Shown here piece after piece: positions 56,341 through 64,000 of a DNA stretch of 64,000 nt (positions within the stretch are counted from its first letter, which is position 1; each line of letters starts with the position of its first letter). The notes beneath the pieces are model-generated. The model was not told the origin of the DNA and searched no databases. It saw only the letters and a list, made by a program, of their open reading frames with translations. The stretch is from Picosynechococcus sp. PCC 7003. GTDB lineage: Bacteria > Cyanobacteriota > Cyanobacteriia > Cyanobacteriales > MRBY01. The stretch lies in contig NZ_CP016474.1 of assembly GCF_001693255.1 (NCBI RefSeq), forward strand, positions 248,001 to 312,000, read 5' to 3'. The position numbers and the translations under genes are program-made.

Positions 56341-57648
56341 CTATACCAAAGTTTGCTGCCACTCTAGACGCTCAAGGGTGCGGGCTCTTTCTAGCGCTTG
56401 CTCGAAGGCTTCAAGGTTTGCCTCAATGGTGAGGGGTTCACCAGCCGCATTTTGTACGGCTTCTTGGGTTTTGAGTCCGTTCCCAGTGATGTAGACAACG
56501 GTCTTTTCATCGGGGTTAATTTTGCCTGCTTCTACCAGTTTCTTCAGGACAGCAATGGTGGTGCCGCCAGCGGTTTCGGTGAAGATCCCTTCTGTTTCGG
56601 CGAGGAGCTTGATGCCTTCAACGATCTCTGTGTCATTGACATCTTCGATGTTGCCGTTGGTCTTATTCGCAATTTCCACAGCGTAGACACCGTCGGCGGG
56701 ATTCCCAATCGCAATGGATTTAGCAATCGTATTGGGCTTAACGGGGGTAATAAAATCACGGCCTTCTTTGTAGGCTTGGGAAATGGGGGAGCAACCTTCG
56801 GCTTGGGCACCACTGAAGCGGACGGCTTTATCTTCTACCAAACCGACTTTGACGAATTCATTAAAGCCTTTGTAGATCTTCGTAAACAGGGAACCGGAAG
56901 CCAGGGGGGCAACCACGTGGTCGGGGAGTTCCCAACCAAGTTGTTCGATGACTTCGTAGCCGAGGGTTTTGGAGCCTTCGGAGTAGTAGGGGCGGAGGTT
57001 GATATTTACAAAGCCCCAACCGTGGGAGTTGGCCACTTCAGAACAAAGGCGATTCACCTGGTCGTAGTTACCGTGAACAGCCATCAGGATGGGGTTGTAG
57101 ATCAGCGTGCCGAGGACTTTGCCGGCTTCAAGATCAGAAGGGATAAAGACACAACAGTCTAATCCAGCATGGGCGGCGATCGCCGCTGTGGAGTTTGCCA
57201 GATTTCCGGTACTGGCACAGGAAACGGTAGAGAACCCCAATTCGCGGGCGCGGGTTAGGGCCACGGATACCACCCGGTCCTTGAAGCTCAAGGTGGGCAT
57301 ATTCACCGCATCGTTTTTAATGTAAAGCTCCTTGATGCCGAGACGACGAGCCAAACGGTTCGCCTTGAGAAGAGGGGTAAAGCCAGTGCCCACATCAATG
57401 GGATCCCCAGCAACGGGCAAAAATTCTTTGTACCGCCAAATCGACTTGGGGCCAGCTTCGATGCTTTCGCGGCTTACTTTGCTGGCAATTTTGTCGTAGT
57501 CATACTTCACTTCGAGGGGGCCAAAGCAAAATTCACATACGTGGAGGGCTTTGGGTTCGTACTCAGCGCCACATTCCTTACAGGCAAGGGCGGTGAAGTT
57601 GGCGGTGTCGAGGGAGGCGACGGCGGTATCAAGGGTTACTTGAGTCAT
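56341..57648 (-). CDS. thrC: threonine synthase
   Basis: ThrC turns O-phosphohomoserine into threonine. From ATG 57648 (MTQVTLDTAVASL) it has 435 residues. ATG 57669 is in frame but less likely. An N-terminal zinc-ribbon-like pair of CxxC (LACKECGAEYEP and VCEFCFGPL) precedes the PLP domain. The PLP Lys is in TLSFKDRVVSVAL, with CASTGNLANSTAAIAAHAG, VAPLASGSLFTKI, ETAGGTTIAVLKKL and VVYITGNGLKT. It is of the class I-like plant/cyanobacterial form. The MoaD-like gene is downstream. Confidence 0.95.
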   Translation of the reverse strand: MTQVTLDTAVASLDTANFTALACKECGAEYEPKALHVCEFCFGPLEVKYDYDKIASKVSRESIEAGPKSIWRYKEFLPVAGDPIDVGTGFTPLLKANRLARRLGIKELYIKNDAVNMPTLSFKDRVVSVALTRARELGFSTVSCASTGNLANSTAAIAAHAGLDCCVFIPSDLEAGKVLGTLIYNPILMAVHGNYDQVNRLCSEVANSHGWGFVNINLRPYYSEGSKTLGYEVIEQLGWELPDHVVAPLASGSLFTKIYKGFNEFVKVGLVEDKAVRFSGAQAEGCSPISQAYKEGRDFITPVKPNTIAKSIAIGNPADGVYAVEIANKTNGNIEDVNDTEIVEGIKLLAETEGIFTETAGGTTIAVLKKLVEAGKINPDEKTVVYITGNGLKTQEAVQNAAGEPLTIEANLEAFEQALERARTLERLEWQQTLV

Positions 57649-57909
57649 TAGGGTTTTCTCCGTTTCCATGAATGCTGAATGCTTAATTGAAAGTCATCTT
57701 AAACAGTTCCAAAACCGTCGTCAATCATACCCGATAAAAATAGTCGGGATTGAAGCTTTGTCGACCATGCACAAAAAAGAGGCCTACCAAAAAAGAGATG
57801 AGGGCTTAGTTTTAACCCAAACTCACGTTAAAAAACTAAAATTTGCCCACACGATTTCTCTTTAGACAGGTCAAGAAACCTGACTCCAGGATTAAATTGT
57901 CTTTAAATA
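57649..57909. other. intergenic region upstream of thrC
   Basis: It is AT-rich with a 65-codon plus-strand frame at 57668-57865 that does not look coding. It should contain the thrC promoter and the 3' end of selO. No hairpin stands out. Confidence 0.5.
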
Positions 57910-59613
57910 TCAAGATGAACAGCTATAGTGCGACACGCCACCAGTATTAAAAAATGCGTTGGGTTTTAGGCGATAGTATTTATCTTCTACTTCCTTTGAT
58001 TGCTCGTCATAGGGATGGCTAAACACTTCTTGCAATTCTCTAACTAATGCATAGTCACCCTGCATGGCTTGTTGATAGGCGGGAACAACTAACCACTCTC
58101 GCCATGTGTATTTTGGGTTAGTCTGTTTCATTTTTGTTGATATCTCAGCCAAATCCCCATCCTGAAGGACGAGGTTACGCCAGCTTGTGAGCCACAATTG
58201 CCATTGCCCATCGAGTTGTGGTGAAGTTGGAACGTAGAAGCCCTTTTTCAAGGCTGAAATATCGTCTGGTATGTGGGACAACTCACGGAAGAAAATGGTG
58301 TAATCTACGACTGAGTCGGTCATCAACTGCATTAACTGTTGGACTAGCTCTGGGTTGTAGTCCGGTAAACCAAGTTTGGCAGCCCACATTTTTTGGATTT
58401 GTTTTTGCATGGCTTCGGCAAAGCCACGGCGTACTTGGTCGAACTGTTCTAAGGCTTCAGCATCCTGTTCCAGTAATAGTCTGACAGCTGCCCAGAACAT
58501 ATGAAAATTGGCTTCTGCGGCGACGGGTTGATTGAAAAATGAAAAGTGTTGACCGCCGCCAGTCCAAGGTTGAAACTCAGGGTCAAAAACTTCACAAAAT
58601 CCGAAAGGGCCATAATCGAGGGTAAAGCCACCGGCAGCGCAGTTATCACTGTTGAAATTCCCTTGACAATAACCAACCCGTAGCCAATTGGCTACTAGGG
58701 TCGTGAGACGCTGGCGAAATAGCTTGATCAGTTCAACCAATTGATCCGCAAATGCCAGGTTTTGATTAATTTCGTTTTTGTATTCTCGCTCAATTAAATG
58801 GGAAACAATCATTGCCAACTCTTCTCGTGCTTTTGGATGGGCACAACTACGGGTGCGGCGAGCAAATAACTCCAGCTGGCCAACGCGCAAGAAGGATGGT
58901 GCCACGCGAGTGGAAATAGCAACAGGATTGTCCACCAAAATATCAGGGTTAAAGGAGTCGGAGCCTGGGGCATACCAAGGACGAGTGACAGTTTCGGATT
59001 TGGAAACGTACAGGGTCAAAGAGCGTGATGTGGGAACCCCTAAAGCGTACATATATTCTTGGGCGAGAAATTCTCGCACACTTGAGCGTAAAACGGCGCG
59101 ACCATCGGCACCACGGCAATAAGGTGTTGGCCCACCGCCTTTTAATTGCATTTCCCAGCGATCGCCATTGATGATCCCTTCAAATACGGAGATCGCTCGA
59201 CCATCACCATAACCATTCCCCGTACCAAAGGGGCATTGTTGAGTATATTCAGTGCCATAAATGGACAGGGCATAACCCGTTGCCCAACCAAAGGGTTGCA
59301 TGGGCTCCTGGGCAGCGGAGATATCACCGGAAAATAGCTGGCGAAATTTTTCGTCAAAAACTAACCCATCACTCAACCCAAGTTCCTTAAAAAAAGTGCT
59401 GCTATGGGCGACATAGTCTGGCTCTGCCAGGGGTGTTGGTTTTACAGGGACGAAATGACCCGAAAAAACTTGCCGGGGACGGCGATCTTCGCCATCGACC
59501 GTAGCATCGGGATCAGCATTTAAGGTGTCCATCAAGGAGTAATCCACCAAGCGTGCAAACTCATCGAAAGTCGTGACATAGGGTTCAGCAGAAAGTTGAG
59601 AGGGATATGACAT
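57910..59613 (-). CDS. selO: SelO/YdiU family protein adenylyltransferase (pseudokinase fold)
   Basis: SelO proteins transfer AMP from ATP to Ser, Thr or Tyr of other proteins and protect against oxidative stress (established for E. coli YdiU and human SELO). The 567-aa protein has [85 protein letters not shown] and a long helical C-terminus. It ends SHYSCSS, so Cys stands where vertebrate SELO has Sec. ATG 59613 fits the family. It is monocistronic. Confidence 0.94.
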   Translation of the reverse strand: MSYPSQLSAEPYVTTFDEFARLVDYSLMDTLNADPDATVDGEDRRPRQVFSGHFVPVKPTPLAEPDYVAHSSTFFKELGLSDGLVFDEKFRQLFSGDISAAQEPMQPFGWATGYALSIYGTEYTQQCPFGTGNGYGDGRAISVFEGIINGDRWEMQLKGGGPTPYCRGADGRAVLRSSVREFLAQEYMYALGVPTSRSLTLYVSKSETVTRPWYAPGSDSFNPDILVDNPVAISTRVAPSFLRVGQLELFARRTRSCAHPKAREELAMIVSHLIEREYKNEINQNLAFADQLVELIKLFRQRLTTLVANWLRVGYCQGNFNSDNCAAGGFTLDYGPFGFCEVFDPEFQPWTGGGQHFSFFNQPVAAEANFHMFWAAVRLLLEQDAEALEQFDQVRRGFAEAMQKQIQKMWAAKLGLPDYNPELVQQLMQLMTDSVVDYTIFFRELSHIPDDISALKKGFYVPTSPQLDGQWQLWLTSWRNLVLQDGDLAEISTKMKQTNPKYTWREWLVVPAYQQAMQGDYALVRELQEVFSHPYDEQSKEVEDKYYRLKPNAFFNTGGVSHYSCSS

Positions 59614-59805
59614 TGTTGTTCGTAACCCGTATTTGTGGGAGAAATCGATGGTTAGTTGGGGATTTTACGGAAACTATTTGTAGAGGCTAGCACATTCAAT
59701 ATGTAACAGATCGGCTCTCCCATGGATAACCCCACCGCAAAGGCGACAGGGAGTTCAGCACCATTGCGGCAAGAACGGGAAAAGGCTCACCGATAGGCGA
59801 TAGAT

Positions 59806-60147
59806 TCACTGTTTGTTCGGCATATCAAGTAGCCCAGAGAGCTTACGGTAAATGGTTTCATGTCGTTCCCGGAGTTGTTTATGCTGCTGGGCAACGTCGC
59901 CGTGAGCTTGATGGTGCGCTACATGTTCGGCATGGACTGCTTTGTTTTTATGGGCGTCGCTCGTGAGCCCATGGGCATGGATTTGACTCTCATGTTTAGC
60001 GATCTGGGTTTCGTGGGCGGCGATCGCCCGTCTTAATGCCCTAGGACGTTCCCAGTCCTGGCCGACCAAAACAGGCTCATTCAGGAAGTACCAAAACTCA
60101 ATGGATCCATTGTTGATTCTTCTGTTCCGCAAAAAGTCACAGCTCAA
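59806..60147 (-). CDS. histidine-rich small protein (tentative), divergent from hemB
   Basis: The frame opens at TTG 60147, with a stop two codons upstream and no ATG in its N-terminal part, so the start is uncertain. It encodes up to 113 residues. The first 35 residues (SIEFWYFLNEPVLVGQDWERPRA) look unlike the rest. Residues about 40-100 are helical and contain about twelve His (such as HETQIAKHESQIHAHG and VAHHQAHGD), then RHETIYRKLSGLL. The His richness suggests metal binding. I know no family. The bidirectional position, 27 bp from a Fur/Zur-like operator, adds interest. It could be non-coding. Confidence 0.42.
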   Translation of the reverse strand: MSCDFLRNRRINNGSIEFWYFLNEPVLVGQDWERPRALRRAIAAHETQIAKHESQIHAHGLTSDAHKNKAVHAEHVAHHQAHGDVAQQHKQLRERHETIYRKLSGLLDMPNKQ

Positions 60148-60154
60148 GTTTTAA

Positions 60155-61255
<1,101 letters not shown>

Positions 61256-61371
61256 TTGCTGATCTTTCCCCTTCCTAGAACCGTTAATCATTCAGCACAT
61301 TGCAGCATAAAACTTGCAGGGCGATCGCCTTTCCTAAACCTGTCAACAATTAAGCAATAGAACTTGATTCC

Positions 61372-62010
61372 ATGAATTTACCCACTGCATTAACCGATAT
61401 TCGCCAACAAGCCATTAGTACCGAAATTAAACCGCCGGTTTCAGAGGCTGAGATGCAAGCAGCCGTACGCACTTTGTTGCTGGGATTAGGCGAAGATCCA
61501 GATCGTGAAGGATTACGCGATACGCCGAAACGATTGGTCAAAGCCCTTAAATTTTTGACATCTGGCTACCATCAATCCCTTGATGAACTCCTCAATGGGG
61601 CCGTGTTTCATGAAAATACCAATGAAATGGTCTTAGTGCGAGATATTGATCTATTTAGCTCTTGCGAACACCATATTTTGCCAATTCTAGGCCGCGCCCA
61701 CGTGGCTTATATTCCGAATGGCAAGGTGATTGGTCTATCCAAAATTGCCCGTATTTGTGAAATGTATGCCCGCCGTTTACAGGTACAAGAACGCTTAACC
61801 CAACAAATTGCCGATGCCCTACACGGATTATTACAACCCCAGGGAGTCGCCGTTGTGGTTGAGGCAACCCACATGTGCATGGTGATGCGTGGGGTCGAGA
61901 AACCAGGCTCTTGGACAGTAACCAGTTCAATGCAGGGCATATTTGCCGACAATGACGCCACTCGCCAAGAATTCATGGAATTAATTCGCCATCGTCCTTC
62001 GTTCCATTAG
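61372..62010 (+). CDS. folE: GTP cyclohydrolase I
   Basis: FolE converts GTP to dihydroneopterin triphosphate for folate, and the same intermediate feeds queuosine synthesis. The 212-aa protein has [27 protein letters not shown], the zinc ligands in [12 protein letters not shown] and [16 protein letters not shown], and [23 protein letters not shown]. This is the canonical zinc-dependent FolE1 type. It lies downstream of hemB with HIP1 in the spacer and is convergent with the metallophosphatase gene. Confidence 0.97.
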   Translation: MNLPTALTDIRQQAISTEIKPPVSEAEMQAAVRTLLLGLGEDPDREGLRDTPKRLVKALKFLTSGYHQSLDELLNGAVFHENTNEMVLVRDIDLFSSCEHHILPILGRAHVAYIPNGKVIGLSKIARICEMYARRLQVQERLTQQIADALHGLLQPQGVAVVVEATHMCMVMRGVEKPGSWTVTSSMQGIFADNDATRQEFMELIRHRPSFH

Positions 62011-62035
62011 AAAATATTGATTCCCCTGAGAATCT

Positions 62036-62085
62036 AAAAAAATCCCCCTAAATCGTCAAAATAAGGAAATTAAGGGGGAAATTTT
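62036..62085 (-). terminator. bidirectional terminator between folE and the metallophosphatase gene
   Basis: TCCCCCTAA pairs with TTAAGGGGGA (one bulge) around a loop of about 18 bases. The minus side continues with seven T, the plus side with AATTTT. Confidence 0.82.
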
Positions 62086-62104
62086 GCTATTAGAGGGCAA
62101 AAAA

Positions 62105-62845
62105 TCAACCAAATCCCGCTCTACCATAACGCACTGTCCGAAAGGTGACTTGGTCTGTATTGGGATTGTAGAGGGTGTAGGTGGCTTGCTTTGGGATTCG
62201 ACCCACATTGCCAACGCCAACAATCAAACGGGCGGCAGTGCCAGCAGGGTCACCAATGGTGTAATCCTGATTGACAGCAGCCTGGTCAATGGTGGTAACT
62301 GTGGCCGCTAATTTTCCTTGGCTCACTTGATACTGAAAGGTTTGACCCGATCGCCCACAAAAAAGACGATTGCTCCCGGTGCGGGACAGGCGATCCAACA
62401 AAACCAAAGGGGAGATATCCGGTGTGAGGGCTTCAAACACCGTCAGACTACTGCCATGGAGTAAAAGACAATCTAGTTCTGCAAAGCCGAAATGGAGCTG
62501 CCGAAACCATTCCACCGTTTCTAGGGGGATATGATCCCAAAGTTGCTTGAGAATGGCACCGCCTTTTTCTGTGAGAAAAGGATTTGCTTCGGGTTCCGCC
62601 GCGAGCCCCCGCACAATTAAACATTGTTCTTCCCAGGCGCCTTTACAGACCTGGGGAATCAGTTCTCCTTTTTTGGGGTTGCGAATGCGGTCTACAACCG
62701 CATTGCCTTCAGGGGTTCCATCAATCAGGTCGCCTAAAATATATAGCTCCGTAACTTTGGGGGTTTGCCGCCGAATATCTTGCAGCACCGCTTCATAGGC
62801 CGTTAAATTCCCTTCGATACCGCTTAAAATGGCCCATTGCACCAT
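62105..62845 (-). CDS. metallophosphatase-like protein with degenerate metal motifs
   Basis: ATG 62845 (MVQWAILSGIEGNLTAYEAVL) gives 246 residues. It keeps the calcineurin-like phosphoesterase plan (LYILGDLIDG, LLLHGSS, RLFCGRSGQTF, RLIVGVGNVGR), but the first ligand motif D-x-H is SGIEGN, GNH(D/E) is GAWEEQ, and GHTH is GRSGQ. A catalytically dead or substrate-binding paralogue is inferred. The gene overlaps the 3' end of the next upstream gene by a few bases on the same strand only if longer starts are used. It follows the intact-looking paralogue as a tandem pair. Confidence 0.82.
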   Translation of the reverse strand: MVQWAILSGIEGNLTAYEAVLQDIRRQTPKVTELYILGDLIDGTPEGNAVVDRIRNPKKGELIPQVCKGAWEEQCLIVRGLAAEPEANPFLTEKGGAILKQLWDHIPLETVEWFRQLHFGFAELDCLLLHGSSLTVFEALTPDISPLVLLDRLSRTGSNRLFCGRSGQTFQYQVSQGKLAATVTTIDQAAVNQDYTIGDPAGTAARLIVGVGNVGRIPKQATYTLYNPNTDQVTFRTVRYGRAGFG

Positions 62846-62849
62846 GGTC

Positions 62850-63674
62850 TTATACCCCCCGTTCACAAAGGTGACTTGGATCGTCGGCCCGTTCGGCAAA
62901 TTCCATGCCCTGGGCTAGGCGCCAGGCAAAAATCGGTGGTAATCCTTTCTCGACAATGGCAGTGCAGGTTTTGTGGTAGTCGTATTCTACTTCCTGTAAC
63001 GTCACCTGCTCGCGATCGCCATCGTAGATGACATAGGTGGCATTGGGACGGCCATGGCGTGGCTCACCAACAGATCCGGCATTGACAATGCGCTTGACGG
63101 GGGCAGTAAATTCCTGCTCCGGGGCGATCGCCTTTCCAGAATTAGTGCGCACAGAAAATGTTAGCGAATGCTGCTTAAGGGTGCGCACATAGGGAACATG
63201 GGTATGGCCACAAAATAGAATATCGGCCCCCGTGCTCAAAACCCGCTCTAGGGCTAGGAAACCATCCAGTTCTGGCAGTAAATATTCATGCTGACTTTGG
63301 GGACTGCCGTGGGTAAAGGCCAGTTGATCTTGCTTGAGCACTTTGGGTAATTGGGCTAGATAAGCACGGGTTTCCGGGTGAATTTCTTGATCTGTCCATT
63401 GGTGGGCAACCTTACCCCGCTTTTCTGCGAGCAATGATGGATAACTACACTCACAGGCATTTAAACCATCAACAATATCTTCATCCCAGCAGCCTTGGAC
63501 GGTGGGAATATCTAGCGATCGCACGAGGGTCACCACCTCATTGGGGTAGGGGCCATAGCCGACCAAATCTCCTAAACAATAGATCTGGTCTACATTTTGG
63601 CTGTCAATGTCCTTGAGCACCGTAGTCAGGGCTTCATAATTCCCGTGAATACAGGAAATAACGGCTATTTTCAT
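62850..63674 (-). CDS. metallophosphoesterase family protein (YfcE/MPE-like)
   Basis: The 274-residue protein begins MKIAVISCIHGNYEALTTVL and has CLGDLVGYGPYPNEV, GCWDEDIVDG, AFTHGSPQSQHEYL, DILFCGHTHVPYVR and RIVNAGSVGEPRHGRP. These are calcineurin-like phosphoesterase motifs. The first Asp (DxH) is Cys (CIH) and GNHD is GCWDED, so metal binding may be altered. GHTH and HGSP are intact. Substrate unknown. It ends 4 bp before the next gene, forming an operon with the degenerate paralogue. The COG0523-like gene lies just upstream. Confidence 0.87.
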   Translation of the reverse strand: MKIAVISCIHGNYEALTTVLKDIDSQNVDQIYCLGDLVGYGPYPNEVVTLVRSLDIPTVQGCWDEDIVDGLNACECSYPSLLAEKRGKVAHQWTDQEIHPETRAYLAQLPKVLKQDQLAFTHGSPQSQHEYLLPELDGFLALERVLSTGADILFCGHTHVPYVRTLKQHSLTFSVRTNSGKAIAPEQEFTAPVKRIVNAGSVGEPRHGRPNATYVIYDGDREQVTLQEVEYDYHKTCTAIVEKGLPPIFAWRLAQGMEFAERADDPSHLCERGV

Positions 63675-63731
63675 AGTTTTTAGAGATTTATGCTAATTTT
63701 CTAGGCAACTAAATTAGGTGAGAGCTTGATT

Positions 63732-64000
63732 TTAGGTATAGGCATATTGCTGTTCTAGGTCAGATTGCTGCCGTTGTTGCCGTATTTGCCCTTGGTAATA
63801 AGCCAATAATTCATCGTTGAGACAACAGTCCAAGATAGTATCTGCTATTTGTTTCTCATTCAGTTGAGTGCCGATCACTTCTAGGCCGCTGAATCGTTCG
63901 GGTCTACCCTCCAGCCAAGGTTCACAGGGCAGCTCACGGTAGAGACTGTCCGCCATCCCTGCCACATAGTCGAGATAAAAAGCCCGGCCATCCACAATTT
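63732..64000 (-). CDS. CobW/COG0523-like GTPase C-terminal part (5' partial)
   Basis: The frame runs off the right edge, so only the last ~89 residues are visible. They have GRAFYLDYVAGMADSLY, WLEGRPERFSGLEVIGTQLNEKQIADTILDCCL and a Gln-rich tail. The R.SGLEVIGT.LN...I...LD.CL pattern resembles the C-terminal domain of CobW/COG0523 metal-chaperone GTPases. The GTPase motifs would lie outside the window, so this is tentative. If right, the gene lies next to hemB, folE and metallophosphatases, a setting seen with zinc-homeostasis COG0523 members. Confidence 0.55.
   Translation of the reverse strand, partial: IVDGRAFYLDYVAGMADSLYRELPCEPWLEGRPERFSGLEVIGTQLNEKQIADTILDCCLNDELLAYYQGQIRQQRQQSDLEQQYAYT

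Noticed and set aside
57668..57865. 65-codon plus-strand ORF upstream of thrC
   Set aside because: It overlaps the thrC leader, has no start signal and no family-like sequence.

Overview
This 64-kb window is chromosomal DNA from a unicellular cyanobacterium, most probably a marine or euryhaline Synechococcus of the PCC 7002 (Picosynechococcus) type. The reasons are the very frequent HIP1 octamer GCGATCGC, moderate GC content, and cyanobacterial markers: psbO, menB (phylloquinone), a light-repressed-transcript type hpf/lrtA, glnN (type III glutamine synthetase), a SigC-like group 2 sigma factor, a GuaB3-type IMP dehydrogenase and an ArgZ-type arginine dihydrolase. The species is inferred from gene content, not from a search.

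Layout. 0-12.6 kb: alpha/beta hydrolase (5' partial), avtA, an AT-rich PD-(D/E)XK gene, uvrC, a secreted three-repeat protein, a two-domain SagB-type oxidoreductase, an ABC ATPase, tRNA-Ala(GGC), sodB, a GT39-type membrane glycosyltransferase and a pentapeptide protein. 13-25 kb: Ca2+-type P-ATPase, glnN with an NtcA-like promoter, cysK, a DUF2237 protein, ppsA, a [2Fe-2S] ferredoxin, a Uma2 protein, tRNA-Ala(CGC) and a HAD protein. 24.6-33 kb: two exopolysaccharide glycosyltransferases, an MtnX-like phosphatase, a second pentapeptide protein, a PDZ/Fe-S protein, uppP, DUF3120 and lipB. 33-43.6 kb: hpf/lrtA with a long leader, a SAM-hydrolase family protein, a 54-aa protein, guaB3, a small zinc ribbon, menB, psbO, sigC, argZ and an RRM protein. 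44-57.6 kb: mgtE, a WD40 protein, a CPBP protease, an Rpn-type nuclease, thiS-thiE, queE-queC, grxC, a CPA2 antiporter with USP domains, an HPP protein and a MoaD-like protein downstream of thrC. 57.9-64 kb: selO, a His-rich ORF, hemB, folE, two tandem metallophosphatase-like proteins and the C-terminus of a CobW/COG0523-like protein.

The window is mostly housekeeping and shows no prophage, insertion sequence, CRISPR array or recognisable defence island. Physiological groupings are nitrogen (glnN, argZ), sulfur and cofactors (cysK, thiS/E, lipB, queE/C, MoaD-like/thrC), metals (mgtE, Ca2+-ATPase, sodB, COG0523) and envelope polysaccharide (WecG-like, WbaP-like, UppP, GT39).

The most interesting stretch is 59.8-64 kb. 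A near-perfect 7-1-7 inverted repeat resembling a Fur/Zur operator lies between hemB and a divergent, histidine-rich ORF, and folE, two metallophosphatase paralogues (one stripped of metal ligands) and a COG0523-like gene follow. Also notable are a HIP1 octamer inside the anticodon arm of tRNA-Ala(CGC), the long lrtA leader with a strong promoter and a perfect palindrome, a PsbO with a lipobox, and a MoaD-like carrier next to thrC.
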